NCBI RefSeq assembly: GCF_918797505.1 | Contig: NC_092793.1 | Location: 60,593,749 to 60,657,748 of the forward strand | Origin: Bemisia tabaci | Taxonomy: Eukaryota > Arthropoda > Insecta > Hemiptera > Aleyrodidae | Length of the DNA: 64,000 bases | Direction: 5' to 3' | In this document: in pieces, positions 11,861-24,366 of the stretch | How the letters are laid out: each line of letters opens with the position of its first letter | How positions within the stretch are numbered: position 1 is the first letter of the stretch | Notes under the pieces: generated by a model | Database searches by the model: none | What the model was told of the DNA's origin: nothing | What the model saw: the letters and a program-made list of their open reading frames with translations, nothing else | Made by a program: the position numbers and the translations under genes

Positions 11861-14290
11861 TAGTCCTTTGAAAAATCAAAATCTCAAGTTGAAGGAGGCC
11901 CCGGGAGGTCTTGGATCTTTCTGGTTTTTTGGGCCAATGAAGGTGTCGCCAAAATTTAACGACTGACATCAGGAATAATGCTTATCTACCGTGATCACGC
12001 AATTACCGAACTCCACGAGAGTATCGATTGAATTCAGGCACCTCGTTTCCCGACAAGAACGAAACCGCTGAGGCGTTTTCACCAGCGTTTTGCACTAACT
12101 CTGCGGTACGGGGAGGATGGGTGTAGTGAAGTTATTAAATCCAGAATATCAGACCTGATTTCTAGAACTCGCACATCTGTTATTGGACTTGGTGGTAGCG
12201 TCATAAACACGATTGCACTATTGAGCAAGGCTCGGTTAAGAACTGGAGAGCCAATTAAGATTGCTTTTGCGGTTAGCTCGGCCAGCGGATAAAACCGAAC
12301 CACCTCGTATTTACTACGTTGTCGTTTTTACGTAGTAGATTTTACGTATTTACATGCTCTAGCAGTAAGTCCTGTTCGACTTGTTTTGACTCGCTGCGAT
12401 TGAAACCCCAGGGCCAGCTCAAATTGGTCTTCAGATTGTGTTGGCAAATTTCCTGCATGGGAGCTTTTTGAAAAATTCGGAATATTTCGGGCGCGGTGTT
12501 AAAAGAAAGAAGTCTTTTAAGAGTAAATTTGAATTTGATCTTCATTCCGATTCCCGGAAAATCTTGCTCGCTACTCCAAGATAGAACGTGGTGGTGGGAA
12601 GAACTACCACTAACGTAAGTTTTGGAAAGCCGACTGAACTCTAGGCTCCATCCCGATAATTGTCATTACTCATGCTAGTAATTTGCTGTCTATTAATTTT
12701 ATCATTGGTGGAGGAGAAGTGAAAACACTTATTCTGATGGAATTATGCAAAGCTGAACTAGAGATATGGCTTTTATTCTGGTTTTTCATTTAGTTTTTTT
12801 TTATTTTTTTTTATTTTTTTGCTTATTTATTTCTACACTTTTATTTGCCAGCCGCCTTGCCATTAAATGAGGGTAGAAAAACTAGAGTGTTTAAGAGGTA
12901 TGCATCATAATTTAAGTAGCGCTGATTATTTCCTCAAGTTATGTGATATGAAACCATCAAGTACTTCCGTGCTGAACACAAAAAAATGGAAAAATAAATG
13001 TTTCGGGCAGAGTTTTCTAGGTAGTGATCCCTGATCCCTGAACTGATGTGGTTTCACAAGAAATTTTAAATGTATGGTAGGACTTTCATTGCTTATACAT
13101 GGTATTTATTATCAAAAAGAGATCCCACGAGCCCTGCGTTTAAACGAATTGATTTAGAGCTAAGAATAAGGATTTATCTTTTTTTTCATACTTTTCTACC
13201 CTCGCGTTAAAGTCTCTGAAAAATGTATATTCTTCTTTCTTCTATATCCTTCTCAAAACTCCAATCTATGTTTTGGTCGGTAAAAATATCGAAGATTGTT
13301 AATTTGGAGGATATCACTGTTCCCAATAATTTCAGAAATTTGCGACGCAATCTCAAAATATGCAAGATTTTCGTTGAATAATTGATCATAATCTTAGAGG
13401 ACCCAACAAGGACAATGATTCCTTTTGGTTTAAAAAAGAGCCGTGTACTTCTCGAGTCTTTGTCCTTCGATGGAGTTACACGGAGCCTTTTCTTCTGCAA
13501 ACGGTTTTGAATAAAAAAGATTATATCGAATGTAATTCAAATTTTCCTTTACCGACTTATTAGTATCTCAGAAATAGGGATAGTGCCATCGATGGAAATT
13601 TTTCCAGATTCAAATGTCCAACTTGAAACTTCACTGTGTGTTTGGGTTATGATGCAAAATATTTCTGTACAAACTTACTCATATTACTGTTTTGACAGAG
13701 ATAAACTTATGGTTCATTGGCAAAAATTGATACATTTTTGTATTCGTAGCTGCTTCTCTGAAACCCTTTAGGTGCCAGTTTCTCAGATTCGATTACATAT
13801 AATTGAGACCCTGGTATTTAAAATCACAGACATCTGTAGCATTGATGCTCTCTCCAATATCTTTTCAATTACTCGCGAAAGTAACCATATTTTGGTTCTG
13901 CTAATTGTGAGATGAAATGATAAGCAGATCCAACTGAGAAAACCCAACTTTCGCCTCCCGTATCGAAGCACTTAAGTTGTTTGTATTTACATTTTGACAG
14001 TCTCTTGTAATTCGCATCCCATCCAAAACGCCAAATTTTTACAGGTGAAAATGACAAATCCATACAATATGAGTGTAAGAGGAGATGCGCAATCCTCTGG
14101 TGAGACATATCTTTCTTCACTAGATTGTATATAGCCTCAGCCATGGCATACTTTTGACGTTAAATGACGAAATTTACATACCTTTTAATAGGTTTTATGG
14201 GTATCCAAAGTATAATCCTGTACAGTTAAGAATGTAATCCAAACGGGCCACATATCACAGCACTATTAGTAGATCACGATCACGCACGCG
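11861..14290. other. Gene-free intergenic stretch with a short unrecognised ORF
   Basis: AT-rich. A minus-strand frame at 13869-14144 (91 codons, MAEAIYNLVKKDMSHQRIAH...) is the most protein-like piece, but I recognise no family and see no splice or promoter context. The other frames are unremarkable. Confidence 0.3.
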
Positions 14291-14320
14291 AAAACATACA
14301 TACAATCACCGATTGATAAC

Positions 14321-14720
14321 CCGAATCATCGATTCTTGCGGGAGAACGATGGACCGAACCCCGACGGGCGGGGGGCGCGCGGGCACATTGCAGCACAACA
14401 CTGAATATTCACTTGCCACAAGAAACTCACATCCACGGCACGGTGTCTGTTGTTGCAGTGTAATCCGGGTGGATTTGAAGCAGGAACTGGGGATCTTGAG
14501 GAGCGATCGGCGGTCGCACAGAGTAGCACTTGACCGGAAACGTCCAGAACATGAACTGAAGCCCGACTCGGGATCGGGAACGGGTGCAGCGGTGGAGCTA
14601 CCTAGCGGTGGCACACGTCGGCTAAGCTACTTACACAGCCACTTGCTTGCCTTCCCACCCCCTCCCCCGCCCCTGCCCACGCTCCTAAGCCAACCAGCCG
14701 TGTGTCGGACACCGCACTGT
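14321..14720 (-). promoter_or_regulatory. GC-rich island; candidate promoter/5' exon of the odd-family gene
   Basis: A CpG-rich stretch of about 400 bp stands out from AT-rich flanks. On the minus strand a strong donor consensus (gtgagt at 14425-14430) follows an open region, so a non-coding 5' exon ending at 14431 could splice to the acceptor at 4413/4414. The island is about 10 kb upstream of the first coding exon and in the right orientation. No TATA box or initiator is evident. This is inference only. Confidence 0.25.
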
Positions 14721-14837
14721 GGGATCGTTTTGTCAAACTGGGGATCAGCCTATCTTTTTTTTTTATTATTATTTATTAAACATATCGACTTCTATACAGA
14801 AATAAGATATTTAGATGTAACTTGTAAAAATAGATAA

Positions 14838-15020
14838 CGATTATCGACTAAAAAAATATACAGTTGTTGAGTCTCGATTATCGACTAAAAAATATACAGT
14901 TGTTGAGTCTAAAAAAATATACAGTTGTTGAGTCTCGATTATCGACTAAAAAAATATACAGTTGTTGAGTCTAAAAAAATATACAGTTGTTGAGTCTCAA
15001 AAAAATATACAGTTGTTGAG
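14838..15020. repeat. Minisatellite, units of about 23-40 bp
   Basis: Six or seven copies of (t)aaaaaaatatacagttgttgagtct, some extended by cgattatcgac. It lies immediately before a run of 19 A at about 15041-15059. Confidence 0.85.
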
Positions 15021-15074
15021 CCTGAAGGATCAGCCTATCAAAAAAAAAAAAAAAAAAAACTCTGTTCACCTGAA

Positions 15075-15735
15075 TATCGTCACCTTTCTGTCAAAGTATC
15101 ACAAGCGCCATGCGATGTTCCAAAATTTCCACCGCCATTTCATTTGTTTACAGGGAAATTTTTGGTTGAATCAGTTTGAAAATTTCACTGAATTTTATCG
15201 GCAGCACAAAGAAATTCGAATTCGACTTTGAATTTATTCTCGTTTTAGTATACAGCAGGTAACAACAGACAAATAGGTAACAAAAAAAAACAAAAAACGA
15301 AAATAAAACAGCCACTGATGACATTTGGCCATTGTGTCGGGTGGAGCCTCTTTGTAAATGCACATTGCACATCTATGCACATTTTATGTGCAAAAATGTC
15401 GGAGTAGAGGTTGCCCAAACAAGTTTTAGATTGGGTACCACCTGATAAAAGGCGACGGGGACGTCTCGTAAAGGGATGGCGGCAGGGCGTTGACGAAGAG
15501 ATGTTGCGGTGTCGGTTGCCCGATAACCTCTGGAGAGATAGGCATATGTGGCGTTTGGGTGTCGCAGAACGCCAGAGTGCGTTGTAGGAGCGACTTTATG
15601 TATGAAAAAAGAAAATTTAGTGACATTTTCGGACAACTTCGTTGAAAAATTTCTTTGTAAACAAATAAAATGGCGACGGAAATTTTGAAACATCACATGG
15701 CGCTTGCTATACTTTGGCCGGAAGGTGACAATATC
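15075..15735. mobile_element. Fold-back element interrupted by a LINE tail
   Basis: Arms of about 115 bp at 15080-15200 (gtcacctttctgtcaaagta, agcgccatgcgatgtt, ccgccattt) and 15614-15735 in inverted order (aaatggcgacgg, acatggcgct, ggaaggtgac). The space between holds a LINE 3' fragment at 15451-15587. Confidence 0.65.
15451..15587 (+). pseudogene. LINE ORF2 C-terminal fragment
   Basis: Plus-strand frame reads RRGRLVKGWRQGVDEEMLRC, then DNLW, MWRLGVAERQSAL and stop. This matches the terminal RGRPxKxW and WRLG motifs at the end of the reverse-transcriptase ORF of many insect non-LTR elements and aligns with fragments at 30527-30658 and 45108-45470. 5'-truncated and inactive. Confidence 0.75.
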
Positions 15736-16499
15736 CGTTTTGAAAAAAACATGTAACAGCGATTAGTTTTTGTGAATTGCATTAAAATGCTAAATTTTGA
15801 ATTTACAACCCTTAAGGAAAATATTACCTGGGCGACCGCCAAAGAGATGAGCACAAAGCTGGCTCTCTTCTCCTGAAGACGATTGAATATTTTAACGGTG
15901 TTTTTATCGATTCGATGAGTCCTTTATTTACCGATGTTTTATTTTTATAATGTTTATGATTAAATGTGCGCGGTGCTGGATGATCAGACAAACGGGGCTG
16001 TGCCCTTTTTGCTCGTGGAAAAGAAGAAGACAAATTGTATGTGAAAGATATGCGAAAGGAATTCAAAACAAGAAGAAACATCCAACATGAATATGTTGGA
16101 AACATACCCGAAGCCGAAGAACTGAAATCTAGTGTGTGCACTATTTCCATTTCAACGAGATGTGTATAAATTATTACTCTCTGCAAATTGGGGAGGAATT
16201 ATTGATTTGATACCGTTGAATGTAAATACATTTTATTGAAAATACATTTTATTGAATAAAGAAAGTAACATAATTATATTGGATGAACAAAGAAAATAAC
16301 ATCATAAATCATTTAACTGAATTGGTTCATTCAGAATTTCAAATTAAAGTTTGGAAATTGTTCAGTTTGTTGCGTCATGTTGGAGATTGCTCAGTTTGCA
16401 GCAGCAGAGTATGGAGTTTACTCTGTTTAATGAGTCAAACTTTGTCTTTTCTCTTTTCTTCGATTGATTTGTATTAAAATGAGACTTTAAGGTATCTTT

Positions 16500-16556
16500 T
16501 CTGGAAATAAAAAAAAAAAACGTGACACCAAAAAAAAAAAAAAAAAAAAAAAAAAA
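16500..16556. repeat. A-rich run
   Basis: Two A-runs; the longer has 27 A at 16530-16556. Confidence 0.9.
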
Positions 16557-17570
16557 TGCAACTTACACTTCGACAACACTTACACAACACGAGAATCAAC
16601 AAGGGAACCTAACCTCCAAAACTCTGCCTTCCAATTGGTCGAATTGGAGATTGCTCACTTCGCTGCAGTTGTAACTATGGAGATGCAGCCAACTTGGGTT
16701 TAACCGCTTTTGAAAAGACGCTGATTCGCTAAATAGTTATGGCGGCATTTAAACTTCTAATTTAAATCCTCCGAGCGTAGAAAAGCTTATTTGACGTACC
16801 TATGAAAGAAAATAATACGGTTTCCACGGGAAAATGTTCTCAAGGGTTTCCAGTAACAGGATAATTCGGTTTCTCGATGAATGACCTTCAGGGCTTGACA
16901 CTATAACGGTTCAAAAACGGAAGAACGGATCCGACGGAAAAAAAATTCGGACCGCCCCTTGAAAAGCATTGGTCGATCGGTGTGCTGTACTACAGTACAT
17001 CCGAGTGATTTCAAAAAGCGAGCCCTATAGGCACGCTTAAAAATATTTTATCAACTTTACAAGAAACGAAACCGTTGGTTCGTCATAATTTTCTTTATTT
17101 TCTTTCAATTATTTTTTTGAGATGCGGATTTAATGTGACATAAGCTCTACCAGCCTTTTTTTAATAAAGGCAGGAATACTTGTAGTGAATGAGTACTGTA
17201 TTTTAATTTAAAATAGGGGTAGCTCTCTGAAGATAGTCTCTATCTCGCTCATTTTATTCGACCACTCTCTATAGGAAGAAACTCTCATAGAGAACCCAGC
17301 TCCCAGCTCGTCAAAATTTGGCCGATGACCCCTTTTTAAAATTACCGCCACTGAGAAACAAATTTCCCGAGAAATTATTTTGACTCGAAGCGTAGATTTT
17401 TATCGACATTTTTTTTGCGTTTTGTTTTTGTTTTTGTTTTGTTTTTTCTTTAAGTCGAGGTCAGTTTTTTTAGTCAAAGAAACGTTGTTTTGGTATCGTC
17501 AAGTTTAAGTTAAAAAAGCGATAGGAAAAAAACGTTTCTTTAACTCAAAAAACAGACTTGATTTAATTTT

Positions 17571-17574
<4 letters not shown>

Positions 17575-17604
<30 letters not shown>
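17575..17604. repeat. Poly(A) tract, 30 bp
   Basis: Uninterrupted A. Sequence either side (ctttaactcaaaaaacag, gacgctttaagttaaaac) is loosely inverted, suggesting an old element. Confidence 0.9.
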
Positions 17605-17607
<3 letters not shown>

Positions 17608-17689
17608 TCAACAAACAACGACGCTTTAAGTTAAAACAACAACTCAAGAAAAAAAATTCAGGGCTATTAAATCATTAACAAAACTGAAC

Positions 17690-18270
17690 TTTGTCTTGAA
17701 TGTACAACTTCGACACTCGTGTGCGGTGTCTCAGAGGAGCCTCGCTCGCACAGATCCACCTGCGTGACTGCATAGGACGCGGAGGCTGCGGTAGTGCCGT
17801 GGTGCGGCCCACAGTGGATCTCGTTATTAGGTGAGGTCGGACAAAATTAGGCGCTTTTAACTCCGTTTATACAAATTTTCGTGGTTCTAAAAGTGGTTCC
17901 ATTGTTTACCTCGTGAAATTTTCTTCTAGAAACACCCCTCGAATTTAGAATGAGACTAATTAAACATCAAAATTTGCAGTTTTAGTCCAAAATTTCATGT
18001 CCGATCTCTCTGATTGACTCGATCCACTGTGCGGCCGCCTCTCGCTTCCTCCGAATCTAAATCGAGGAACCCAACTCGAAGTTAAACTTACTCGTCCACC
18101 CCCACACCCACATTCACAACCGCATCCACCGCCGCCACCTTTACCCGCCTCAAAGAGATTTGATTGCTCCTCAACCCTGCCACCTTACCGACTACTTATC
18201 GAAAACCCCCGCTCCGTTGGCCCACAGCACCCGTGTAAATACTCAAGCGCCCTGGTGCGGGCTCTTATCG
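17690..18270. other. GC-rich island split by a MITE
   Basis: CpG-rich sequence at 17700-17809 and 18032-18260, separated by the M8 element. No long ORF. Possible regulatory DNA or untranslated exon, function unknown. Confidence 0.3.
17810..18031. mobile_element. TIR element, family M8 (about 222 bp)
   Basis: Ends cacagtggatc / gatccactgtg, interior with gaggtcggacaaaatt and tttagtccaaaatttcatgt. Inverted relative to the copy at 25915-26134. The cacagtgg end suggests a hAT-like element, but no clean 8-bp duplication is seen. Confidence 0.75.
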
Positions 18271-18886
18271 GGGAAATGGGATGAGTGATTGGGTTTTAGA
18301 TCCGAACGGTGGTTTGTTTCCATGCAACTTCAAGGTGAGAGATACTCTGGGAAAGTTCTCAGCGGGCTGGTCGTTGAAATTGGTAGACATAGCGAAAGAA
18401 AAAGAAGACAAAAATGATGCGGATGAATCCTTTTGCTTTTGTTAACATTAAATCTAAAAAACGTAAGTACTTGGCTGTACCTCTCAAAGCGATAACAATA
18501 ATGTTGCTGTGTGCCTTTCAAAGCGAGATGTTCTCGCGTTGAAAGGTACAGTCAAGTACTACGTTTTCAGATTTTTACAATTTTTCACTGTTTTATCCAT
18601 CTGAAGAGGGCTGAGTTTTCAGCCGAAACATTTTGGTGATATTTACTTGAAAATTACCCTTGCTACCCGCTGCGTAATTTGTTTTATTATTGTATATCTT
18701 ATCACGGGAGGAGAATCAATCATATAGTCGTGCTCCCAAGCCGCTCATATTGCCATCATGATTATTGAAGGCCAACTCAACAGAATGAGAAACATTTATT
18801 AATAGGAAGCATTAGCGTATATTCCTTAGCGGGACTGTGCAAAAAGGGGCAAAACTACAGCACGATATTTTTGGTAACTCCCAAGT

Positions 18887-18888
<2 letters not shown>

Positions 18889-18945
<57 letters not shown>
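18889..18945. repeat. Poly(T) tract, 57 bp
   Basis: 57 consecutive T. On the minus strand it could be the A-tail of a retroposed sequence ending here. Confidence 0.95.
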
Positions 18946-18947
<2 letters not shown>

Positions 18948-21900
18948 CCTTAGCTGGAAGCGTTCGTATTTATTTAGTACCACGGAAAGTGTAATGCATT
19001 TTCTATTGAAGTTACCTGGACGAATTTACAGGAGTGGATTTGGTCGACTTTTTCAAACAGATCGGCAGGGTTGCAAACCAAAGCAGGAGAAAAATGCTTT
19101 GTTGAAGTCAAGAATTAAAGTCAGCTGCTCGATGAATTTTGGCTAACGTTTGCATCCATTCCCTTTTCGACCCACCTCTTGAGGTGGATCAAGAATTTTG
19201 GATGTGGTCCTCATTGCTGGCAGCATGAAAACCAAATTTTATAGGCGCAAGGCGAAGGGTTTTTCGTTTTGTTGTAATCCAAATCCACTGATAGAAAGTC
19301 ACCTTTTGATGACATCAAAGCATTGAAATAGTTGAGTGAGCTTATTTATTATATTAATTTTTGTACGCAGTTTTTTCACCTTCCTTCATGAATTTTCCTG
19401 TCCATGCTTTACTCTTGGAACTCTTATTTCTGTTCCATCGCTTGAAATCAGAAGGAAGCTAATATTAGCTATCATATTTTGTGACAGTTAGGTATGAGTA
19501 ACGAGGACAGAGAGAGGAGAAAGCAGTAAAAAGAGACTCAGATAAAAATATTGAAATTTTATATTTACACTTACGTTTCAAATACATGCTTAATCAAATG
19601 TTTTCAGGAGTACTTAGTTTAGTACTCTAACGTAATTCTTGAACTGAGCAAATTAAATTATACATAAGTAACTATGCGTCTTTCAAAATTAGGTACTAGC
19701 ATTACGACTAAAAATAAACAGAAATAAATAAATTTTAGTTGAAAATTTTGTTTAAAAAATACATAAATAAAATAAAACTTTCACAAAAGAGTGGCACAAC
19801 AAATAACAATAAAATTATTGCCTACACTTTTACAAACACTTAAAAAGTACCTACGTATGACACTGCTGAAATAACTTCAAACTATTACATTTAGAAGGAT
19901 AGCGCATCGTTAACCTCATGTAAAATTGTTGCATGTTTGAATGATGAGGCAACCTAACAAGGCAGATGCAATTTCTCACCATTGCCTCTATTTAGCACAT
20001 TATAGGTATATATTTTTGGCTCAACGATGATTATTATTAACGCGTTAATGGAGCATCGCTTACATAATTAATGATATGACGTCATTCTAAGAGAGGGACA
20101 AATTAACTAATTCCTATTACACATTCATGCATCGCATTCAAACAAAACTCTCAAAACCCATGTACACTCCCTCATGTGTGTCTCCTGACGAGAAAGTCAA
20201 TAAATTAAAGGAAAGTAGTTAAAAAATTACATTAATGAAAAACGAGTATTTAAACACACGAATACATGGTTTAACACTCTTTAAAATGTAGTTCCCTATT
20301 CAGTTTGTTAGTGATAACATGAGCTATACAAATCTTTACATAAGGCATTCAAAAGTACATACTTCTCATATATTTACAACCTTAAATCCGACATAATTCA
20401 CCGTCATGACAGATTCAAAATAGATTGATGATTCCACCAACATGATGACGAAACACCAAGCGTCGTGACTCATCAATCTGAATTTCTTTGGCTTTCAAGA
20501 TAAACCGATTTGATTATTTTGCTATGTTAAATTAAACGAATCATACTTTCATAGAATAAATACAAATAAGCACCTCTTTAAAGTAAACAATTGGGTAGTA
20601 ACATAACCATGCACGATTTCATTGTTCTATTCGTCTCCCATTTCTCTCGATTCTTTAAAAACATTTCTCATTACCACTCACGGTCGAATGAATGGGGCAA
20701 GTCTTACTATAGTCATGGAAAGGTATTGAAAGCTCCAGTTCGGAAAACGGAGCCTTTAAAAAGGAGAAGGCAAACTAAAATAAGACGAAGGGAGGGGAGA
20801 ATAGTTTGAAATGTGTAAACCTTTTTAATTAAACAAAGAACCCAATGGTGTCAGTATTTTTTCGTTTTTCACGTTTTTTTCTTGTAATTGATTCTGATTT
20901 TAGATTCACCTATACTAATGCATATATTCTAAGAGTGCAATAACTTTACTTTTCCATTAGTATGACAAACTGAAAAGCAATGTGAAACAGGTATTACTAT
21001 AAAAACTCAAACGAGTTCCCTACTGTAACAGTCTTCTCGATGGGTATTTTCATTTAGACTTAAACATAAATGTATTATCTATCCTAACTGGTCAATAAGC
21101 CTAAACTGAACGTTAAAAGTAAAAGATAACATCAACCTAACTTTTCTACCTCACGACTTTAGCAAACGATAGTGTTTGAAGGCTCTTCAGTATACTATTA
21201 GTATGGGTCCGTGGGCAAAGGGACCATAGTCCTCAAAACTAAAACGAATCATGCACATGAGAGTGCGAAGGAGTACTTCACAAACATTTTGCTACAAAAC
21301 AAAACTCCCAAAACCAAACGGGAGTTATGGCAACTTCTAGTCAGCTGTTCAAAAAATGGGTTTCTAGAAAAAAAAATAGAGATTGCAATTCGCTATATTC
21401 AAGAAATAGGACTACTTGAATATAACAAATTTAAAGTCTCTTCCAACACAAAATTTATCATAAATTTACATGAGATAAGTAAAAGACCTCAGCGTGCGTT
21501 TACATGCAGTTTGCATTTCAGTTTTAGGGTCGTCAGTTGTCCAAAATTTTTAATTGGAATTATCAGTTATCCCACTCCCATGGTTAAGGTATCCCTTTTC
21601 CCGTGGACGAAGAATATTAATATATACATTACATTAATATAATATTTATAATATTATTCTTCATGTAATATATTACATTATTATTAATATATATTAATTA
21701 TATTTAATTGATAAATTAGGATCTCTTGCATTTGAAATAATACTCCGGAAAGCTCCGACTCATAATGACCTGAAATCATGAGTGAAAAAATATGAATTGA
21801 TATGCTTTTACGAATGGATAGAACATACGTTCAGGATAGGCTTATTAACGAGACTCCTATAGCTGTGAGCAAAAGATCACAAGCTATTGGGGAATACTTA

Positions 21901-22664
21901 TCCTAATTCATGAATGAGTACAACAAAAGTATGAGCTACAGCCCCTCAATGACCAAATGCGAGGGTACTTTCATTTAACGTCTCAGACAGAGATTGTTAA
22001 GCCAATTATTTTATCAACTTTGTACGAAACTTGTTGGCACATAATTAACACTTTTCTGATAACATTTAATTACCTGCAAGCCGCACACTTTGATATCCAC
22101 CGGCTATCACGATTTACTATTTGTATCGCAACAACTTAATCATACTTGTCTCTGACATTATGCTCAACGTTCATAGCTCTTTGGTTTGGCTTCAATGAGG
22201 AATTCACACATTCAAATCATATTAAATATTTAAAAAAAAAAAAACGGCAGTCACATCCAAAAAAAACTTGAGCATTTGATCCAAAACTCAACTGCAGTTA
22301 TTGTTGTTATAACTGTCAATGCAGTTATACAACTGGTATATTTTTGACATTTTTTTCCACTCTTCGCGGGAACTACTTACTAATTACTGAATATGATTTG
22401 CGGCACGTATTTTTTAAAAAAAAGTATGTAAACTTACTCTTAAACTTTTGATCCCTAAAAATGTTGTTACAGGATTTTAACGTAACTTGTTACATTTACA
22501 TGGGACATTGCGAGAATATCGCACCAACTCGTAAATGCTCTCTCAAAGTCCCAGTAACTTGTTCTGATGTGTGTCAAGAAAAAGTGCCTTTAAACTCCCG
22601 GTAGTCTTATCCCATGTGAAATGAATGAATATTACCCGGCTATGAACATTGGTGACAATCAAAT
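18946..22664. other. Gene-free, very AT-rich intergenic stretch
   Basis: Between the poly(T) tract and the nested hAT elements I find no recognised gene. The only longer frame is 21203-21642 on the plus strand, listed separately. An AT-only palindromic patch (ataatattaat words) lies at 21630-21715. Confidence 0.45.
21203..21642 (+). pseudogene. Unrecognised ORF fragment (about 145 codons)
   Basis: Open from just after a TAG at 21200. The peptide includes KEYFTNILLQNKTPKTKREL and CSKNGFLEKKIEIAIRYIQE, reading like a helical winged-helix or helicase-tail segment. A faint likeness to the region after motif VI of HELQ/POLQ-type helicases is possible, but I would not assign it. No start context, splice sites or neighbours support a working gene. 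Confidence 0.2.
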
Positions 22665-23493
22665 CAGCGGCGTGGCGTGCTTTGCGACCTATCGATTGAT
22701 CTGCGATTTAAACTTACGGAAAAGGATCGATCAATAGGGTGTTCGCGACGAACACAGTGGCGTAACGGGCGCCCCCGCAGACCCTGCTATGCAGGGGGGC
22801 CCAAGCGCCTAGGGGGCCCTCCGGGCCCTCGGCCGCCGAAATTTTGTTTTTCTCTGTCTCTTTGATGCTTAGCTTTGGTTTCAAACTTTGGGCCTTTACT
22901 TACCGAGATGGGGCTTCTTCCGCAGATTTTTATTGTTAGCTCAGGGTTTTTCATACTTCTTTTGGACTGTTCCTAACTTTTTTTTTGCTGAAGGGCCCCT
23001 GCCTTCCAATGTCCACTCAGTGATTACTAAATTGTTTCTCTTTTTTGTCACTTTTCGTAGGTATTTCGGGCTTTGGGTGACCCATGAATCTAAAGGGCCC
23101 ACAAGGCCCTTGGAGGCCCTTCGATTCTTGGGCCTGCATGGGCCCTTTTGTAGATCCTTGGGCCTGGGCTGGGCCTCCGCCACCCTTTAGATCCTTGATC
23201 CTTTAGGGGCCCCATTTAATCGGGTACGGGATCCGGGACAGTGAGGGGAGAGGCATTCCAAGTCCAAGTCCGTGATTAGAAATTTCTCGGGTCAAAAAAC
23301 GGGAAGGGGTGAGGGAAGTAGAGGGGCGGGAGGGGGGATGATTTTGGAATTTTATCGACATGGGGGGCCCTAGAAAAAATTTTGCAGGGGGGCCCAGCGG
23401 AAGTCCGTTACGCCACTGGACGAACACCTTGATAATTGATTCTTTACTATAGCTTTAAATCGGGGAATATCGAAAATCGATCATTCATACTGG
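22665..23493. mobile_element. hAT-type MITE, family M1, split by a second element
   Basis: Left half cagcggcgtggcgtgctttgc ... gtgttcgc (22665-22754); right half cgaacaccttgataattgattc ... cgatcattcatactg (23419-23493). The two halves join into a normal M1 copy once the 22755-23418 insertion and one gacgaaca are set aside. Confidence 0.8.
22755..23418. mobile_element. Non-autonomous hAT-type element, family M9 (664 bp), nested
   Basis: TIRs cagtggcgtaacgg / ccgttacgccactg, exact 8-bp duplications gacgaaca at 22747-22754 and 23419-23426. Interior GC-rich with ggggggccc runs and repeated gggccc; no transposase. Confidence 0.9.
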
Positions 23494-23645
23494 ATCAGGT
23501 TTTCTTCAGTTCTCAAATCTCAAAATTTTCCGGGCTCAGCGGCAAATTTTGAGTTTGATCGACGTGACAGCCGTGTTACTTGTGATTTTTCAAAAAAGCG
23601 TGAAATTTTATGACATTCCAATCTGAGCCTAGAGCATGAGATAAT

Positions 23646-24123
23646 TCGTCATTTCCCACACAAAAGAACATAACTCTAATTCAATGTTACCCAATTTCCC
23701 TCACAAATTGCACAATCGCTAGAAGAATCTTGCGGATTCCTAACCGAAAATTCCACTGATATTTCCTCATATTTTATGCAAAAATCGGAAAAAATTTTCA
23801 TAACAATTGGTCAGGTACATCATTATAAAATAAATTAATTGCTTGAGTCACTTTGGCAACCTTAGAATTCGTCGTTTTCCCCACGAAGGAACGTAACTCC
23901 ATCTCAATGTTGCCAAATTTCCCCTCGGTAATTGCACGTAAACCAGGAATATTTTGGGCATTTCTAACTGAAAATTTCAGTGACTTTTCCTCAGATTTTA
24001 TGTAAACTTCAGAAAATTTTGGATCAAAACTGCACCGGTACATTTTTGTAAAATAAGTAAATTGTTGGGGTCAATTAGGCACCCTTGTGGTGAAGATACG
24101 TTCCTTCGTGGAGGAGATGACGA
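23646..24123. mobile_element. Two adjacent copies of family M6
   Basis: First copy at about 23646-23870 (cacaaaagaacataactc ... actttggcaacc), second at 23872-24123 (cacgaaggaacgtaactcc ... acgttccttcgtggagg). They lie directly 3' of the cadherin stop codon, so they would form part of its 3' UTR. Confidence 0.6.
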
Positions 24124-24179
24124 ATTAAGTTACGTCCCCTAGTGCATGAGACGACGAACTGTCCCGGAAATTAAGAAGA

Positions 24180-24366
24180 CTAATTGTTAATTGGGCAGAC
24201 TAAGATTCTCTCGCTGGGTCTCCGGGTGAGGGAGGGTGTGTTGTACTGATGTTGTCTCCTCATCAAGGATCGGTCGTGGGATCGGTCATGGGAACAACCC
24301 CCTCCGCTTCCACTGCTGTGACTGTGCTGCCGATTCAAGGACTTCAGCGAGTCTTCATAACTCCCG
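24180..24366 (-). CDS. Cadherin terminal exon: cytoplasmic tail end and stop
   Basis: Lies 5.3 kb beyond the previous exon. Acceptor gtttttcag at 24367 is followed in phase 2 by RGSYEDSLKSLNRQHSHSSG, a Gly-rich run, SHDRSHDRSLMRRQHQYNTP and ...ERILVCPINN, then TAG at 24180-24182. Composition (His, Arg, Ser) matches the preceding tail exon, phase fits exactly (189 nt with the carried bases), and no better splice donor precedes the stop. It is on the opposite strand to the small plus-strand ORFs here. Confidence 0.72.

Noticed and set aside
18871..19146. ORF containing a long poly-Phe run
   Set aside because: Product of the 57-bp poly(T) tract.
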